Assembly (NCBI RefSeq): GCF_027622875.1
Contig: NZ_JAPZVP010000001.1
Location: forward strand, 239,142-303,141
Source of the DNA: Glycomyces luteolus
GTDB lineage: Bacteria > Actinomycetota > Actinomycetes > Mycobacteriales > Micromonosporaceae
DNA: 64,000 bases
Direction of reading: 5' to 3'
The notes below the pieces were generated by a model. That model was not told where the DNA came from. It searched no databases and worked only from the letters and a program-made list of their open reading frames with translations. The position numbers and the translations under genes are program-made. This document shows, piece by piece, positions 63,676 to 64,000 of this stretch. The first letter of the stretch is position 1. Each line of letters opens with the position of its first letter.

Positions 63676-64000
63676 GTGGCACGCGTCAAGCGTTCGGTGA
63701 ACGCCAAGAAGAAGCGCCGCGTCGTACTCGAAGAGGCCAAGGGCTACCGCGGGCAGCGCTCGCGCCTGTACCGCAAGGCCAAGGAGCAGCTGCTCCACTC
63801 GTACACGTACTCGTACCGCGACCGCAAGAACCGCAAGCGCGAGTTCCGCAAGCTGTGGATCACCCGCATCAACGCCGCCGCGCGCGCGAACGGCATCACC
63901 TACAACCGCTTCATGCAGGGCCTGTCCCTCGCCGAGGTCGAGGTGGACCGCAAGATCCTCGCCGAGCTGGCCGTCAACGACGCGGCGGCGTTCACCGCCC
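63676..64000 (+). CDS. rplT: 50S ribosomal protein L20 (partial)
   Basis: First 108 codons of L20, cut by the window edge; the full protein is about 120-130 residues. [24 protein letters not shown] and [29 protein letters not shown] are diagnostic. GTG 63676 follows AAGGAGAC. In Firmicutes L20 represses this operon by binding its leader. Confidence 0.98.
   Translation, partial: MARVKRSVNAKKKRRVVLEEAKGYRGQRSRLYRKAKEQLLHSYTYSYRDRKNRKREFRKLWITRINAAARANGITYNRFMQGLSLAEVEVDRKILAELAVNDAAAFTA

Overview
The window is a stretch of chromosome from a high-GC actinomycete (about 70% G+C by eye). It has GTG and TTG starts, TANNNT-type -10 elements, several probably leaderless genes, Tat-exported enzymes and a homodimeric pyruvate dehydrogenase E1. 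Gene content would suit a soil or plant-associated filamentous genus such as Glycomyces or Stackebrandtia. That placement is a guess; the sequence itself only fixes 'Actinobacteria'.

Layout. 0-4.2 kb: central metabolism (aceE), a DUF3052 protein and an AhpE-type peroxiredoxin. 4.2-8.4 kb: a secreted pectate lyase behind a LacI-type operator, a cation diffusion facilitator and an orphan peptide-type binding lipoprotein. 8.7-15.7 kb: a galactoside uptake operon (binding protein, two permeases, GH35 beta-galactosidase, ROK regulator). 15.7-19.3 kb: a GyrI-like protein, an FAD/Rieske oxidoreductase and an ArsR-luciferase-like monooxygenase pair. 19.5-24.8 kb: a tightly overlapped three-gene Stealth phosphotransferase/glycosyltransferase operon. 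24.8-29.9 kb: accessory DNA with a DUF6338 membrane protein, a TPR-CHAT (caspase-like) protein and an insertion-sequence relic.

29.9-49.5 kb: a large arabinose/galactose polysaccharide utilisation locus. It holds two GH42 beta-galactosidases, a sugar ABC importer, two GH51 arabinofuranosidases, a GH43-like enzyme, a LacI regulator and two large exported lyase-like proteins; one lyase carries a CBM42 arabinofuranose-binding module and the other carries FIVAR and F5/8-C modules. Three copies of a near-identical palindrome (TGCGTGA, 4 nt, TCACGCA) lie at three promoters of the locus. The simplest model is one LacI regulon in which exported lyases open an arabinogalactan- or pectin-like polymer, the ABC system imports the fragments and cytoplasmic glycosidases finish them. 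Neither ABC system has its own ATPase gene here, as is usual where a shared MsiK-type ATPase serves many importers.

49.5-64 kb: a monooxygenase relic beside tRNA-Val, a DsbA/FrnE-like protein, an aeRF1-type factor, a short transcription unit behind a near-consensus IdeR/DtxR iron box, two paralogous exo/endonuclease/phosphatase-fold proteins, a flavin monooxygenase, aconitase (acnA), aminopeptidase P, a PIN-type toxin-antitoxin-like pair, a PH-domain membrane protein and the infC-rpmI-rplT operon. The infC gene appears to start at AUC and has a terminator-like hairpin in its leader. rplT runs off the right edge.
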